DNA from: an uncultured Bacilli bacterium
GTDB lineage: Bacteria; Bacillota_I; Bacilli_A; RF39; UBA660
Direction: 5' to 3'
DNA: 50,137 nt
Assembly: GCA_944371905.1 (NCBI GenBank)
Contig: CALVYA010000010.1
Span: 1-50,137, forward strand
In this document: in pieces, positions 29,120-38,017 of the stretch
How positions within the stretch are numbered: position 1 is the stretch's first letter
Layout: every line of letters starts with the position of its first letter
Notes under the pieces: model-generated
The model's database searches: none
Told to the model about the DNA's origin: nothing
The model's input: the letters and a program-made list of their open reading frames with translations, nothing else
Position numbers and translations under genes: made by a program

Positions 29120-30766
29120 TTAATTAAAACAACTTCCACCAATAAATTCTCTTAACAAAGAATCTTTGGGAATATCCTCTGAAGGTATTGGCAGAAACAT
29201 TTTTAACATATTAATTAATCTTTTAGCTTCATTATAATACTCACTATTACTATCTACCGAATATAATAATGGCTCAACATAAGTTTTTAACACTCCTAAT
29301 TCATATATAAACGCTGAATTAAAGATACAATCAGCTTCATCCTGATAAGGAAAAATATATTTTTCTTCTCCTTTTCTAACCTCTGGCCACCTTTTAATGG
29401 TCTCTACTACTCCATACCCTCTAGTTTTATTATCTCTTACTATTCTTCTTAGAAGACGATTATCAGTAGTAGAAATACGATTATGGTTATCTAAATTTAA
29501 CCCTGTTAATGGCGAAATATATATTTTATATTTATTCTCTCTAGGAATAGAAGTTAATATTTCTGGATTTAAGCCGTGAATTCCTTCTATCATTAAAATA
29601 TCGTCTTTCCCTAATTTTAATTTTTTTCTAAATTCTTGTTGTCCTAATAAGAAATTATAAATTGGCATTGTAACTTCTTTACCCTCCAATAATTCTTTCA
29701 TTTGACTATCAAAAAGAGGTAAATCGACTGCTTCTAATGCCTCAAAGTCATATTCTCCTTCTGGAGTTTTAGGAGTATCTTCACGTTTTAGAAAATAATC
29801 GTCCATAGATACTGTATGGGGAACAAGACCGAAACTTCTTAAATACATTCCTAATTTATTGCAAGTTGTTGTTTTACCTGAAGAAGAAGGACCTGCAATT
29901 AAAATTATTTTTATTTTATCTCTTTTAGAATATATATCTTTTGCAATATTTAATAGTTTATTACTTTGCAAGGTTTCATCCATTCTGATTAAATTTCCAA
30001 TATTCCCACCACTTACTAATTCATTCAAAGAATAAGAATTATCAATATTCATAAGTTTAGCCCAATCATGATATTCACTAAAAACTTCAAATATTTTAGG
30101 ATGATGAACATATTCTTTGATTGAATCATTCATATACACAGTTGGAAACAATAAAACAAAACCCTCTTCGTTTAAATATTTCAGATCAAAAGAGTTCAAC
30201 ACCCCAGTAGATATAGGCATATTACTAAAAAAGAAGTTATATAAGTTCCCTAATTTATATAATGTAACATAAGTATTAGTATTATACTTCATTAATCCCA
30301 CTTTAGATGGATCTTTAATACTCTTAAAATATTTAATAGCATCTAATCTATCTACATTTATTTTATCAATAGGTAAATTCATCGCTACTAATTCATGCAT
30401 TCTTTTTTTTAAAAACGAAATTTTTTCCTCATCTATTTTAACATCCGTTTCGATATATAAACCTTTATCTAAAGAATGCTTTACTCTGATTTTACCACCA
30501 TATAAATCTTTAAAAGCATAAATAGTAAGATACACTAATCCATTTAAGTAAATTCTATTAGCTTCACGATCTTGATAATCGCAAAATTCTATATTCCCTT
30601 CCTCATCGACTTTTTCATTTAATTCTTTATATTGGTTGTTTTGTTTAGCGATAATAATTGGATTTTTAAAATTACTTTGATACATTCTGCTAAGTTCTAG
30701 ATAAGTTGTATTTTTAGACACTTCTTTTTCTTCACCCATAACAGTTATTTTGATATTTTCTATCAT
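29120..30766 (-). CDS. Nucleoside kinase of the uridine kinase/PRK family with TGS-like N-terminus
   Basis: The 548-residue protein joins an N-terminal TGS-like domain (about 1-65) and a threonyl-tRNA-synthetase second-domain-like region with HSLDKGLYIETDV (about 100-112) to a C-terminal P-loop kinase. The P-loop is AGPSSSGKTTT (about 301-311), followed by VSMDDYFLKREDTPKTP, DFEALEAVDL, MIEGIHGLNP and the lid region STTDNRLLRRIVRD. This is the usual architecture of the Bacillota and Thermotoga group annotated as uridine kinase. I start at 30766, as the ATG at 30775 touches its own ribosome-binding site. It lies upstream of gap; the substrate is a family inference. Confidence 0.88.
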   Translation of the reverse strand: MIENIKITVMGEEKEVSKNTTYLELSRMYQSNFKNPIIIAKQNNQYKELNEKVDEEGNIEFCDYQDREANRIYLNGLVYLTIYAFKDLYGGKIRVKHSLDKGLYIETDVKIDEEKISFLKKRMHELVAMNLPIDKINVDRLDAIKYFKSIKDPSKVGLMKYNTNTYVTLYKLGNLYNFFFSNMPISTGVLNSFDLKYLNEEGFVLLFPTVYMNDSIKEYVHHPKIFEVFSEYHDWAKLMNIDNSYSLNELVSGGNIGNLIRMDETLQSNKLLNIAKDIYSKRDKIKIILIAGPSSSGKTTTCNKLGMYLRSFGLVPHTVSMDDYFLKREDTPKTPEGEYDFEALEAVDLPLFDSQMKELLEGKEVTMPIYNFLLGQQEFRKKLKLGKDDILMIEGIHGLNPEILTSIPRENKYKIYISPLTGLNLDNHNRISTTDNRLLRRIVRDNKTRGYGVVETIKRWPEVRKGEEKYIFPYQDEADCIFNSAFIYELGVLKTYVEPLLYSVDSNSEYYNEAKRLINMLKMFLPIPSEDIPKDSLLREFIGGSCFN

Positions 30767-30900
30767 TTTAACCATCCTCTTTCTATTCTAGTTATATTTT
30801 ACCATATATTTTATGCAATTATATATATTTTTTTCGTTTTATTGTAAAAGTATGTATATTTCATAAGTATTCCTACTATTATAAATATAGGTGATAAATA

Positions 30901-31485
30901 ATGGCATTAGTACCCATAATTATAGATAAAGAAGGTTCAAGTGAAAGAAGTTATGATATTTTTTCTAGATTATTAAAAGATAGAATCATTATATTAAGTG
31001 GAGAAATAGATGATACTTTGGCTAATAGCATAGTAGCCGAACTTCTATATTTAGATTCAGTAAATCATAACGAAATAAGCCTTTATATTAATTCTCCTGG
31101 AGGATCTATTACATCTGGAATGGCTATCTTCGATACTATGAATTATATCAAAAGTGACGTATCTACTATATGTATTGGAATGGCAGCTAGTATGGCAGCA
31201 TTTCTATTGTCATGTGGAAAAAAAGGAAAAAGATATGCTCTACCTAACTCTGAAATAATGATTCATCAACCATTAGGCGGTATCCAAGGGCAAGCGACAG
31301 AAATAAAAATTGCAGCAGAGCGAATATTAAAATTAAAAAATAAATTAAATACTATTTTATCTCAAAATACTAGCCAAGACATAAAAAAAATAGAAGAGGA
31401 TACAGAACGAGATCATTTCCTAGATGCTAATGAAGCATTATCTTACGGAATAATTGATAAAATAATAGAAAAAAAGGAAAATTAA
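30901..31485 (+). CDS. clpP: ATP-dependent Clp protease proteolytic subunit
   Basis: ClpP forms the tetradecameric chamber that degrades proteins fed by ClpX or ClpC. The 194 residues include SPGGSI (65-70), Ser97 in [14 protein letters not shown], His122 in [10 protein letters not shown] and Asp171 in [12 protein letters not shown], the full catalytic triad. The N-terminus begins [12 protein letters not shown], which is mature-like, so little or no propeptide is cut. AGGTGAT lies upstream of ATG. No CtsR operator was seen before it. It is a plus-strand gene converging on whiA, and the two stop codons overlap. Confidence 0.96.
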   Translation: MALVPIIIDKEGSSERSYDIFSRLLKDRIIILSGEIDDTLANSIVAELLYLDSVNHNEISLYINSPGGSITSGMAIFDTMNYIKSDVSTICIGMAASMAAFLLSCGKKGKRYALPNSEIMIHQPLGGIQGQATEIKIAAERILKLKNKLNTILSQNTSQDIKKIEEDTERDHFLDANEALSYGIIDKIIEKKEN

Positions 31486-31497
31486 TTTCCTTTTTTT
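31469..31497. terminator. Bidirectional terminator of clpP and whiA
   Basis: A perfect 12-bp stem (31469-31480 with 31486-31497) with A7 and T7 ends and a 5-nt loop. The TTAA in the loop (31482-31485) holds both stop codons. Confidence 0.9.
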
Positions 31498-32423
31498 GGT
31501 TCACTTATTTTTAATGCGATTTCCCTAATTTTACGAAAGCGATGATTTAAACCGGATTTAGTTATTTTTTTCCCCGTTTCTAATGAAATTATTTCACTTA
31601 ACTCTTGCAATGAAGTCTCTGGATACTTCAATCGATAAATACATGCTTCTCTTATTTTTTCATCTAAAAACTCTAACCCTAATTCTTCACTAATTAAATT
31701 GATATCATTAATTTGATTATTACAAGTATTAATCATTTTATCAATGTTGGCTTGCTCACAATTGTTAAGTCTATTCGTCATATTTTTTTGCTCTCTTAAA
31801 ATTCTAACATTCTCATAATACAAAAGTGCCTTCGAAGCTTGAATTAACCTTAAAAAGTCACTAATTTTTTCTGAATCTTTAATATATATCATATATTTAC
31901 TATCTCTCATTAAAATTTTGCTATTTAATGAAAACTGATTTAAAAGGCGCTGAATAAATACCGATTCATATTTTTGATCAATTAATATTTCTAAATGATA
32001 CCTAGATGTTTTAGGATCATTAACACTACCTTTGGATAAAAATACTCCCCTTAAATAAGCTTTTTTCTCATCATTGGAATCCGTTATATAATCTTTCGGT
32101 ACAATTAAATATTCTGACTTTTCATCAATAACAGATAAATCATTTAAAATATCTTTTACTTTTTCTTTGACCTCTATTATATAAATATTATTACGATTAA
32201 AAGTATTACTTCTTTTGGTTGTAATATAAGCATTAACACCATAAATATCTTTCAAAAAAGAATAAAATCTTTTAGCAACATTACTATTTTCAGTATTTAA
32301 TTCAATACAATTCATATCATATTTAGCATTAGTACGTATAAACGCGGACAATTCAGCTATATTTTCTGATTTAGTCATATCTAATTTTGATATTTCATCT
32401 TTAATATTGGCTGTAAATGACAT
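31482..32423 (-). CDS. whiA: DNA-binding protein WhiA
   Basis: WhiA is a homing-endonuclease-fold protein without nuclease activity that affects cell division and chromosome segregation in Bacillota and sporulation genes in Streptomyces. The 313 residues have the LAGLIDADG-like part with [27 protein letters not shown] (near 108-134) and the C-terminal helix-turn-helix with [15 protein letters not shown] and [16 protein letters not shown] lies upstream of the start, 2 nt behind the yvcK stop. The yvcK-whiA pair is conserved, but rapZ, which usually comes before it, is absent. Confidence 0.95.
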   Translation of the reverse strand: MSFTANIKDEISKLDMTKSENIAELSAFIRTNAKYDMNCIELNTENSNVAKRFYSFLKDIYGVNAYITTKRSNTFNRNNIYIIEVKEKVKDILNDLSVIDEKSEYLIVPKDYITDSNDEKKAYLRGVFLSKGSVNDPKTSRYHLEILIDQKYESVFIQRLLNQFSLNSKILMRDSKYMIYIKDSEKISDFLRLIQASKALLYYENVRILREQKNMTNRLNNCEQANIDKMINTCNNQINDINLISEELGLEFLDEKIREACIYRLKYPETSLQELSEIISLETGKKITKSGLNHRFRKIREIALKISEPKKGN

Positions 32424-32425
32424 AT

Positions 32426-33376
32426 TTATTTCCTCATCATGTAAGAAAATATAATAGAACCTAACTTTAGACTATCGTGTCTTATTGAACCATCTTGTAA
32501 AGTTAAAATATCGTCTACAATAAGTTCCACACCCATATCTTCTACATTTTTAGTATCGATTGATACTGGATCTTTCTCTTCTTTACGTCGGTATTTTTCT
32601 AATGTTTCTGAATCGATATTAGAATTTGCTGCTATAACGACATCAATTGTATTATTACCTAGACAATTTGTTAACACTTTTAAATGGTCACTAACACCAA
32701 AATCATCAGTTTCACCTGGTTGAGTCATAGCATTGCATAAATACATTATCTTAGCATTAGTTTTATGAATAGCATCTTTTACATCCTTACATACTAAATT
32801 AGGTAATAAACTAGTGTATAAACTTCCCATACTTAAAATTACTAAGTCTGCTTCCATAATAGCATCTACTACTTCTGGTAAAACATGAGGTTCATTTTTA
32901 TAAAATATTCTTTTATATTTTTTATTAGCTTTTGTTATATTCTCTTCTCCTTCAATAATTTCGCCATCCACTGTTTCACCCATTAAAGTAAGAAAATCTT
33001 CAGAAACGGGTAAAACAGTATGTCTTACATCTAATAGTTTCGCTAATGCCGCTATACTTTCTTTTAAATTCCCAGTCATATTAAGCATTGCTACTAATAT
33101 TAAGTTACCTAAGGCATGACCATCTAAATCGCTAGAAGTTCTAAATCTATATTCTATTAATTTTTTTATGTTATCATCTATCTCAGATAAATTAGAAATA
33201 ACTTTTCTAATATCTCCTACTGCTGGAATATTAAATTCATTTCTTAATTTTCCTGTAGAGCTCCCATCATCAGAAACTGTAATAATAGCAGTAATATCCA
33301 CGGGAAAATTCTTGAGTCCTCTTAGCAATGATGAAAGACCAGTTCCTCCACCTAAAACAGCTATCTTTTTATTCAT
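32426..33376 (-). CDS. yvcK: Gluconeogenesis factor YvcK (CofD-like)
   Basis: YvcK is a UDP-sugar-binding protein of the CofD fold needed for cell-wall homeostasis and growth on gluconeogenic carbon. The 316 residues include VLGGGTGLSSLLRGLK (about 6-21), TVSDDGSSTGKLR, PAVGDIRKVISNL, GHALGNLIL, SMGSLYTSLLPNL and YLCNAMTQPGETDDF, all family hallmarks. I start at 33376; the ATG at 33385 overlaps its ribosome-binding site. It sits between the kinase-like tail-anchored protein and whiA. Confidence 0.95.
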   Translation of the reverse strand: MNKKIAVLGGGTGLSSLLRGLKNFPVDITAIITVSDDGSSTGKLRNEFNIPAVGDIRKVISNLSEIDDNIKKLIEYRFRTSSDLDGHALGNLILVAMLNMTGNLKESIAALAKLLDVRHTVLPVSEDFLTLMGETVDGEIIEGEENITKANKKYKRIFYKNEPHVLPEVVDAIMEADLVILSMGSLYTSLLPNLVCKDVKDAIHKTNAKIMYLCNAMTQPGETDDFGVSDHLKVLTNCLGNNTIDVVIAANSNIDSETLEKYRRKEEKDPVSIDTKNVEDMGVELIVDDILTLQDGSIRHDSLKLGSIIFSYMMRK

Positions 33377-33399
33377 AAACACCATCCTATTTTATTATA

Positions 33400-34014
33400 T
33401 TAATTTAATATTTTTGAAAGAACCGCAATTATTGTAATAATTGATATAATTATAACTGGATAAAATACAATCTGGACAAAAGCAGCTTCATCATCATTAG
33501 AATACATTTTACCATATTCTGTCGCTTTAGCCTTTTGCACAGCTTTACCTTTAGAATTACTTCCTACCTGGTTAGTATAATCACTATAATAACGTGAAGT
33601 ATCTCCGTTTAAAATTACATTGGCAAAATATTCATTATTTGGAATATATATTGCTATTTCTTTAAAATATTTTTTTATATAATCAGTATCTAATTGTGAA
33701 TAATCGGTAAATCCATTATCAAAAGAAAGAAAAGCACCAATGGCTAGTTTTGATAAACTAAGAATATTATTAGGAAAATCTACTTTACTATTTTGAGATT
33801 TAGCAATAGTAGAAAACATAAAAACACTATAATTGCTAGAAGAATCAATTTTATTTTTTTCTAATAAAATAGTATCCGAATTTAATTCATTCACATAATA
33901 TCCGTGTGCATGAAGATACTTTAATTGACTATCCAAATTTCTAAAAATTTGATCTATTTCATTGATATCTTTATTATACGTTAAATATTGCCTAAGCGTT
34001 TCTTTTCCTTTCAT
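33400..34014 (-). CDS. Tail-anchored protein with a degenerate kinase-like segment, unknown function
   Basis: I do not recognise a named family for this 204-residue protein. Residues about 20-50 read LDSQLKYLHAHGYYVNELNSDTILLE in pieces, whose spacing resembles the helix E and catalytic-loop region of Ser/Thr kinases (HRDLKPENILL), but the catalytic Asp is replaced. A later LSLSKLAIGAFLSFD resembles the helix after the activation loop. A Lys/Ser-rich linker leads to one C-terminal membrane helix (about 181-201), so the body faces the cytoplasm. I start at 34014 because a perfect extended -10 lies at 34031-34039; the ATG at 34032 would be in it. It occupies the place of rapZ before yvcK-whiA. 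Confidence 0.65.
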   Translation of the reverse strand: MKGKETLRQYLTYNKDINEIDQIFRNLDSQLKYLHAHGYYVNELNSDTILLEKNKIDSSSNYSVFMFSTIAKSQNSKVDFPNNILSLSKLAIGAFLSFDNGFTDYSQLDTDYIKKYFKEIAIYIPNNEYFANVILNGDTSRYYSDYTNQVGSNSKGKAVQKAKATEYGKMYSNDDEAAFVQIVFYPVIIISIITIIAVLSKILN

Positions 34015-34030
34015 ATTATTCACCAATATC

Positions 34031-34039
34031 ATTATAACA
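34031..34039 (-). promoter_or_regulatory. Extended -10 promoter of the tail-anchored protein gene
   Basis: TGTTATAAT on the minus strand (TATAAT at 34031-34036), in the short gap behind sigH. It would start transcription near 34024, 10 nt before the ATG at 34014. Confidence 0.65.
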
Positions 34040-34044
34040 TACAG

Positions 34045-34656
34045 TTATAATACTTCAATTATATTTTGTTTTTTTCTAAGCTTATTCTTAATACTGCTAA
34101 TAGCATTATCCACCTTTTTATAATCTAAATTTAATAAAATAGAAATTTCTTTATTAGTAAAATTATTCAATTTTAATTCATAAATTAAAGAATGTAAAAA
34201 AGATAAATCATATTTAAAATTCAATATTTGCTTAACTCGTTCATTTTCGTAAAATTCTTCTATATTATTAACCTTATTTTCTATCAAACTGTCTATACAA
34301 TTTCCTTCTTCATCAATTTCTTTGTCTAACGAAATACTATTTGATAAAATATTATGTTTTTCTCTACTGTGATTTCGAAGGCAAGTTTGAAATTCATGTT
34401 TTACAAATGTCTTAACATAAGTATAGAAAAGAACTCCCTTATGCTCATCAAAATTTTTAATTGCAGAATTTAATCCATACAATCCAGCTTGGTACAGATC
34501 ATCCCAACTTATTCCTAAATAACGATAATTGCGATAAATTTTTTGTGCTTCTACTTTTATCATTTCACCATATTTTTTATAAAGACTATTATAAGCCTCT
34601 TCGTTATTTTCACCTATTAAATATAATAATTCATAATCATTAACAGTTTTATACAT
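34045..34656 (-). CDS. sigH: SigH-type RNA polymerase sigma factor
   Basis: A sigma-70 family factor of the SigH group. The 203 residues contain region 2: EEAYNSLYKKYGEMIKVEAQ, then the core-binding and -10 recognition part DLYQAGLYGLNSAIKNFDEHK (about 52-72) and FYTYVKTFVKHEFQTCLRN. Region 4 is ELKLNNFTNKEISILLNLDYKKVDNAISSIKNKLRK (about 157-192), a helix-turn-helix. The middle stretch SISLDKEIDEEGN matches SigH linkers. The gene order cysS-mrnC-rlmB-sigH matches Bacillus, which supports the name. Together with Spo0A it points to a post-exponential programme. AAGGAGG lies just before ATG. Confidence 0.85.
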   Translation of the reverse strand: MYKTVNDYELLYLIGENNEEAYNSLYKKYGEMIKVEAQKIYRNYRYLGISWDDLYQAGLYGLNSAIKNFDEHKGVLFYTYVKTFVKHEFQTCLRNHSREKHNILSNSISLDKEIDEEGNCIDSLIENKVNNIEEFYENERVKQILNFKYDLSFLHSLIYELKLNNFTNKEISILLNLDYKKVDNAISSIKNKLRKKQNIIEVL

Positions 34657-34664
34657 AAGCCTCC

Positions 34665-35363
34665 TTATTTTTTTATTCGAATTGCCTCATATATCATTAT
34701 TCCCGCTGCTACGGATGCATTTAAACTATTAATTTTCCCATACATTGGTATTTGAGCAATAAAATCACAAGATTCTCTTACTTGTCTAGACATGCCAGTG
34801 CCTTCATTACCAATTACTAATGCTATTTTACCAGTATAATCAATTTGTCTATAATCCATACTGTTTTCCATATCAGTGCCTACTATCCAATAACCTTTAT
34901 TTTTTAACTGTTGAATAGTTTGATTTAAGTTGGTAACTTTAGCTATCTTCATATTTTCCAAAGCTCCTGCACTAGTTTTCATCACTGTTGAATTAATATC
35001 AACACTTCTATCTTTTGGGATAATAATTCCATCCACTCCTGCTGCTTCTGCTGTTCTAATAATTGCTCCTAAATTATGAGGATCCTCCAAATGATCTAAT
35101 ATAACTACTACCGAAGAAAGATTATTAGTAAAATCTTCAATATCAGAATATTTAAAATCTTCGATATATAAAATTATACCTTGACTAGAGTATTTATCAA
35201 ATTTTGAAAATTCTTTTTTCCCCAATTTCTGTGGATAAATTTTTTTATTTTCAATTAAGTTCAAAATTTCTTTATCATCAAAATTTTCATATAAAATTAT
35301 TTTTTCAATCTTTTTATTATTTTTTAATATTTCTTTAGCAACATTTTTACCATAAACTATCAT
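34665..35363 (-). CDS. rlmB: 23S rRNA (guanosine-2'-O-)-methyltransferase, RlmB type
   Basis: A SPOUT methyltransferase of the TrmH family. The 232 residues have a substrate-binding N-terminal domain (YGKNVAKEIL) and the catalytic SpoU domain with LDHLEDPHNLGAIIRTAEAAGVDGII (motif 1, about 88-113), ALVIGNEGTGMSRQV (motif 2) and INSLNASVAAGIMIYEA (motif 3), the knot that binds SAM. I start at 35363 with GGGAGG 6 nt upstream; the ATG at 35390 overlaps mrnC. It lies 8 nt before sigH in the conserved cysS-mrnC-rlmB-sigH order. Confidence 0.94.
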   Translation of the reverse strand: MIVYGKNVAKEILKNNKKIEKIILYENFDDKEILNLIENKKIYPQKLGKKEFSKFDKYSSQGIILYIEDFKYSDIEDFTNNLSSVVVILDHLEDPHNLGAIIRTAEAAGVDGIIIPKDRSVDINSTVMKTSAGALENMKIAKVTNLNQTIQQLKNKGYWIVGTDMENSMDYRQIDYTGKIALVIGNEGTGMSRQVRESCDFIAQIPMYGKINSLNASVAAGIMIYEAIRIKK

Positions 35364-35376
35364 ATTGGTCCTCCCA

Positions 35377-35757
35377 TTAATCTTTGTCATTTAAAATAAA
35401 AGACATTATTTCTTCTATTCTAGTCTTATTTTCCATCAAATCTAAATATCCTATAACAGCTTCCAATGCAGTAGCATATTTATAAGTAATAATATCACAA
35501 TTTTTAGGATGAGAATTGCTTTTATAATTTCTAGCTCTCTTAATAACATTATTCTCTTCTTCAGTAAAAAAATCAACATCCATTAATTCTTTCAAAAATT
35601 TAGCTTGATTAATAGCACTAACATATTTTATCGATTCCTTCTGTAAAAAATTAACATTTGCAATATTTTTATTGATGAGAAATTTTCTTACATAATTTTC
35701 ATAAATCGTATCTCCTAAATAAGCAAGTACCAAAACATTGATTTCTAAAATAGACAT
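35377..35757 (-). CDS. mrnC: Mini-ribonuclease 3
   Basis: Mini-III is an RNase III catalytic domain without a double-stranded RNA-binding domain; it matures 23S rRNA ends in Bacillus. The 126 residues have the signature LAYLGDTIYENYVRKFL (11-27), with Asp15 and Glu18 as metal ligands, and the second cluster ATALEAVIGYLDL (about 96-108). It stands between the zinc peptidase gene and rlmB. Its ribosome-binding site AGGTGATG is part of a 6-bp hairpin directly before the ATG. Confidence 0.94.
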   Translation of the reverse strand: MSILEINVLVLAYLGDTIYENYVRKFLINKNIANVNFLQKESIKYVSAINQAKFLKELMDVDFFTEEENNVIKRARNYKSNSHPKNCDIITYKYATALEAVIGYLDLMENKTRIEEIMSFILNDKD

Positions 35758-35760
35758 ACT

Positions 35761-35776
35761 TCATCACCTGTGATGA
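35761..35776 (-). promoter_or_regulatory. Hairpin covering the mrnC ribosome-binding site
   Basis: TCATCA/TGATGA with loop CAGG on the minus strand, ending 3 nt before the mrnC ATG. The AGGTGAT ribosome-binding sequence lies in the loop and 3' arm, so the fold would hide it. Confidence 0.5.
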
Positions 35777-35811
35777 TTTTACAATGATTCACAAAAAAAG
35801 TCCAGAATAAT

Positions 35812-35836
35812 AAAAAGAAGCTATTAATAAGCTTCT
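35812..35836 (-). terminator. Terminator behind the zinc peptidase gene
   Basis: On the minus strand AGAAGCT/AGCTTCT (35830-35836 with 35816-35822), a 7-nt loop and a T-tract. It covers the stop of the gene at 35835 and would separate it from mrnC, though read-through is possible. Confidence 0.8.
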
Positions 35837-36518
35837 AATCATCACTACTTCTAGCAATTAATACTAATCTGAATATTTCTATTAAAGTGGTTAATAAAGA
35901 TGCTACATAAGTAAAAGCTGCAGCCCTTAACATTCTTTGACTTCCAATTTGTTCTTTAGATACTAAAAAATTATTTTTGGCAATCTCCTCTTTTGCTCTT
36001 CTAGATGCATCTAATTCTACTGGTAAAGTTACAAGTTGAAACAAAAGAATAACTAATTCCAATGCAATACCAATCCAAATTAGATCAACAATACTAAAAA
36101 CAATCCCTATTAAAATTGCAAAATATCCAACTTTAGAAGAAAGATTAACTAAAGGAAACATAGCGCTTCTAAAACGCATAAAGCCATATCCTTCTTTATC
36201 CTGAATAGCATGACCAACTTCATGCGCTGCTACCGATACTGATGCAATAGACGTTCCACTATAAACTTCTCTAGACAGTCTTATCACTTTTCTAGTAGGA
36301 TCATAATGATCAGATAAAAAACCTCTGGTTTCAGTAACATAAATATTATTCAAACCATGCTTATCTAAAATTTCTCTTGCTACTTCCCCACCTGTTAATT
36401 CTTTACTATTTTTTATCTTCTTATATTTAGAATATGAAGAACTCACGTAAATTTGAGCAATAATAGTAATTAAAATACTAACAAAAATCAATAAATAACT
36501 TAAACTATAATAATCCAT
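35835..36518 (-). CDS. YugP-type membrane zinc metallopeptidase
   Basis: A 227-residue membrane protein of the Zn_peptidase_2 family (YugP in Bacillus). An N-terminal helix (5-25) is followed by a soluble part with GEVAREILDKHGL and VTETRGFLSDHYDP, then the zinc motif in VSVAAHEVGHAIQ (His99, Glu100, His103). Three further helices follow (about 122-145, 148-172 and 205-223). LDASRRAKEEI is typical of the family. Substrates are unknown. AGGAGG lies 4 nt before ATG. It is inserted between cysS and mrnC, which adjoin in Bacillus. Confidence 0.9.
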   Translation of the reverse strand: MDYYSLSYLLIFVSILITIIAQIYVSSSYSKYKKIKNSKELTGGEVAREILDKHGLNNIYVTETRGFLSDHYDPTRKVIRLSREVYSGTSIASVSVAAHEVGHAIQDKEGYGFMRFRSAMFPLVNLSSKVGYFAILIGIVFSIVDLIWIGIALELVILLFQLVTLPVELDASRRAKEEIAKNNFLVSKEQIGSQRMLRAAAFTYVASLLTTLIEIFRLVLIARSSDD

Positions 36519-36528
36519 TTCTCCTCCT

Positions 36529-37923
36529 TTATATTAATTCGTAAGTAGTTCCTTTTTTTGAATCAATTAATTTTACTCCCTTTTCAAACAATTCATCTCT
36601 TATTTTATCTGCTAAGGCAAAATCTTTATTTTTCTTAGCTTCATTTCTTTGTTTAATCTTAGCCAAAATTAACTCTTCTAATTCTTCACTAACTTCTTTT
36701 GGTTCCTCTATTAAAGACAAAGATAAAACCTTATCAAAATCATCAATTAAATATAATTTAGTAAAATCCGATAATTCTTCATCTTTTAATACATCATAGA
36801 CAAGTGTTAACATAGAAGAAGTATTTAAATCATTTCCTAACGCTTCTTTAAATTTATTTTGATAAAAATCCAATTTTTTATCACTCAAATTAGGCGTTCT
36901 ATTTAATTGTTTAATTTTACTTTTTAATTTAATATATGCAGTTTCTGCACTCTTTAGTGCTTCCCATGTAAAAGTTAATTGATTTCTATAATGACTATTT
37001 AGACAAAAATATCTATAACTAAGTGGGTTATAACCTCTTTCTTCTAGTAAAGAAACGGTTAAAAACTCTCCTTTAGATTTACTCATTTTTCCAGATTGAT
37101 CATTAAGATGTTCTCCATGAATCCAATAATTACACCATTTATGTCCAAAATAGGCTTCGCTTTGAGCAATTTCATTAGTATGATGCGGAAAAATATTGTC
37201 AACACCACCACAGTGAATATCTAAGTATTCACCTAAGTATTTACCACTAATACCACTACATTCGATATGCCATCCAGGATATCCTATTCCCCAAGGAGAA
37301 TCCCATTTCATATCTTGATTTTCAAACTTACTAGTAGTAAACCATAAAACAAAGTCTCCAGGATTTCTTTTATATTTATCTTCTTCTACAGTATCTCTGA
37401 CACCGATCATTAAATCCTCAGGATTTTTACCAGACAATTCATAATAATTATTTGCTTTCGTTATATCAAAATATACATTACCATTAGATAAATAAGCATA
37501 CCCTTCTTCTAACATTTTACTAATCATTTTAATATAAGTATCAATATGATCACTCGCTTTTTCAACAATCGCAGGTTTCCTAATATTTAACTTACTACAA
37601 TCTTGAAAAAAGGCATTAGTATAAAACTTGGCAATATCATAAACTGATTTATGTTCACGAGCACTAGCTATTTTCATTTTATCCTCACCAGAATCCGCAT
37701 CACTGGTCAAATGTCCAACATCTGTAATGTTCATCACTCTTAACACTTCATATCCTAAATATTCCAGTCCCTTTTCCAATATATCCTCAAATATATAAGT
37801 TCTCAAGTTTCCTATATGAGCATAATGATACACAGTAGGACCACAAGTATATAATCTAACGATTCCCTCTTCATTAGGAGTAAACGTTTCAATTTTCTTA
37901 GTAAGAGTATTATATATATTCAT
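36529..37923 (-). CDS. cysS: Cysteinyl-tRNA synthetase
   Basis: CysRS charges tRNA-Cys. The 464 residues carry the class I HIGH-type motif in YTCGPTVYHYAHIGNLRTY (about 27-45), the zinc ligands CGPT, GWHIECSG and HTNEIAQSEA, and the KMSKS motif in GKMSKSKGEF, then the helical anticodon-binding part with KNKDFALADKIRDEL. I start at 37923 with GAGGTG upstream, not 37953. Only about 70 bp of leader precede it, too little for a T-box. It is the first gene of the cysS-(peptidase)-mrnC-rlmB-sigH run. Confidence 0.97.
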   Translation of the reverse strand: MNIYNTLTKKIETFTPNEEGIVRLYTCGPTVYHYAHIGNLRTYIFEDILEKGLEYLGYEVLRVMNITDVGHLTSDADSGEDKMKIASAREHKSVYDIAKFYTNAFFQDCSKLNIRKPAIVEKASDHIDTYIKMISKMLEEGYAYLSNGNVYFDITKANNYYELSGKNPEDLMIGVRDTVEEDKYKRNPGDFVLWFTTSKFENQDMKWDSPWGIGYPGWHIECSGISGKYLGEYLDIHCGGVDNIFPHHTNEIAQSEAYFGHKWCNYWIHGEHLNDQSGKMSKSKGEFLTVSLLEERGYNPLSYRYFCLNSHYRNQLTFTWEALKSAETAYIKLKSKIKQLNRTPNLSDKKLDFYQNKFKEALGNDLNTSSMLTLVYDVLKDEELSDFTKLYLIDDFDKVLSLSLIEEPKEVSEELEELILAKIKQRNEAKKNKDFALADKIRDELFEKGVKLIDSKKGTTYELI

Positions 37924-37982
37924 TTCACACCTCTTTTTTATTATATTACACATATATGAAAATTTTGTGTTGTTTCTATGTA

Positions 37983-37991
37983 ATTATAACA
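37983..37991 (-). promoter_or_regulatory. Extended -10 promoter of cysS
   Basis: TGTTATAAT on the minus strand (TATAAT at 37983-37988), 2 nt beyond the T-tract of the NERD gene terminator. A second TATAAT lies at 37940-37945. No good -35 for either. Confidence 0.55.
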
Positions 37992-37992
37992 T

Positions 37993-38017
37993 AAAAAGTA
38001 GTATATAAATACTACTT
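37993..38017 (-). terminator. Terminator behind the NERD gene
   Basis: On the minus strand a 9-bp perfect stem AAGTAGTAT/ATACTACTT (38009-38017 with 37996-38004) and a 4-nt loop are followed by T-rich sequence. It covers the stop codon at 38012. Confidence 0.85.

Noticed and set aside
30776-30900. CtsR or CIRCE operator before clpP
   Set aside because: No tandem heptad of the CtsR type and no CIRCE inverted repeat was found; the promoter is also unclear.
37924-38011. T-box riboswitch before cysS
   Set aside because: Only about 70 bp separate cysS from the previous terminator, too short for a T-box, and no T-box sequence (TGGNACC-like) is seen.
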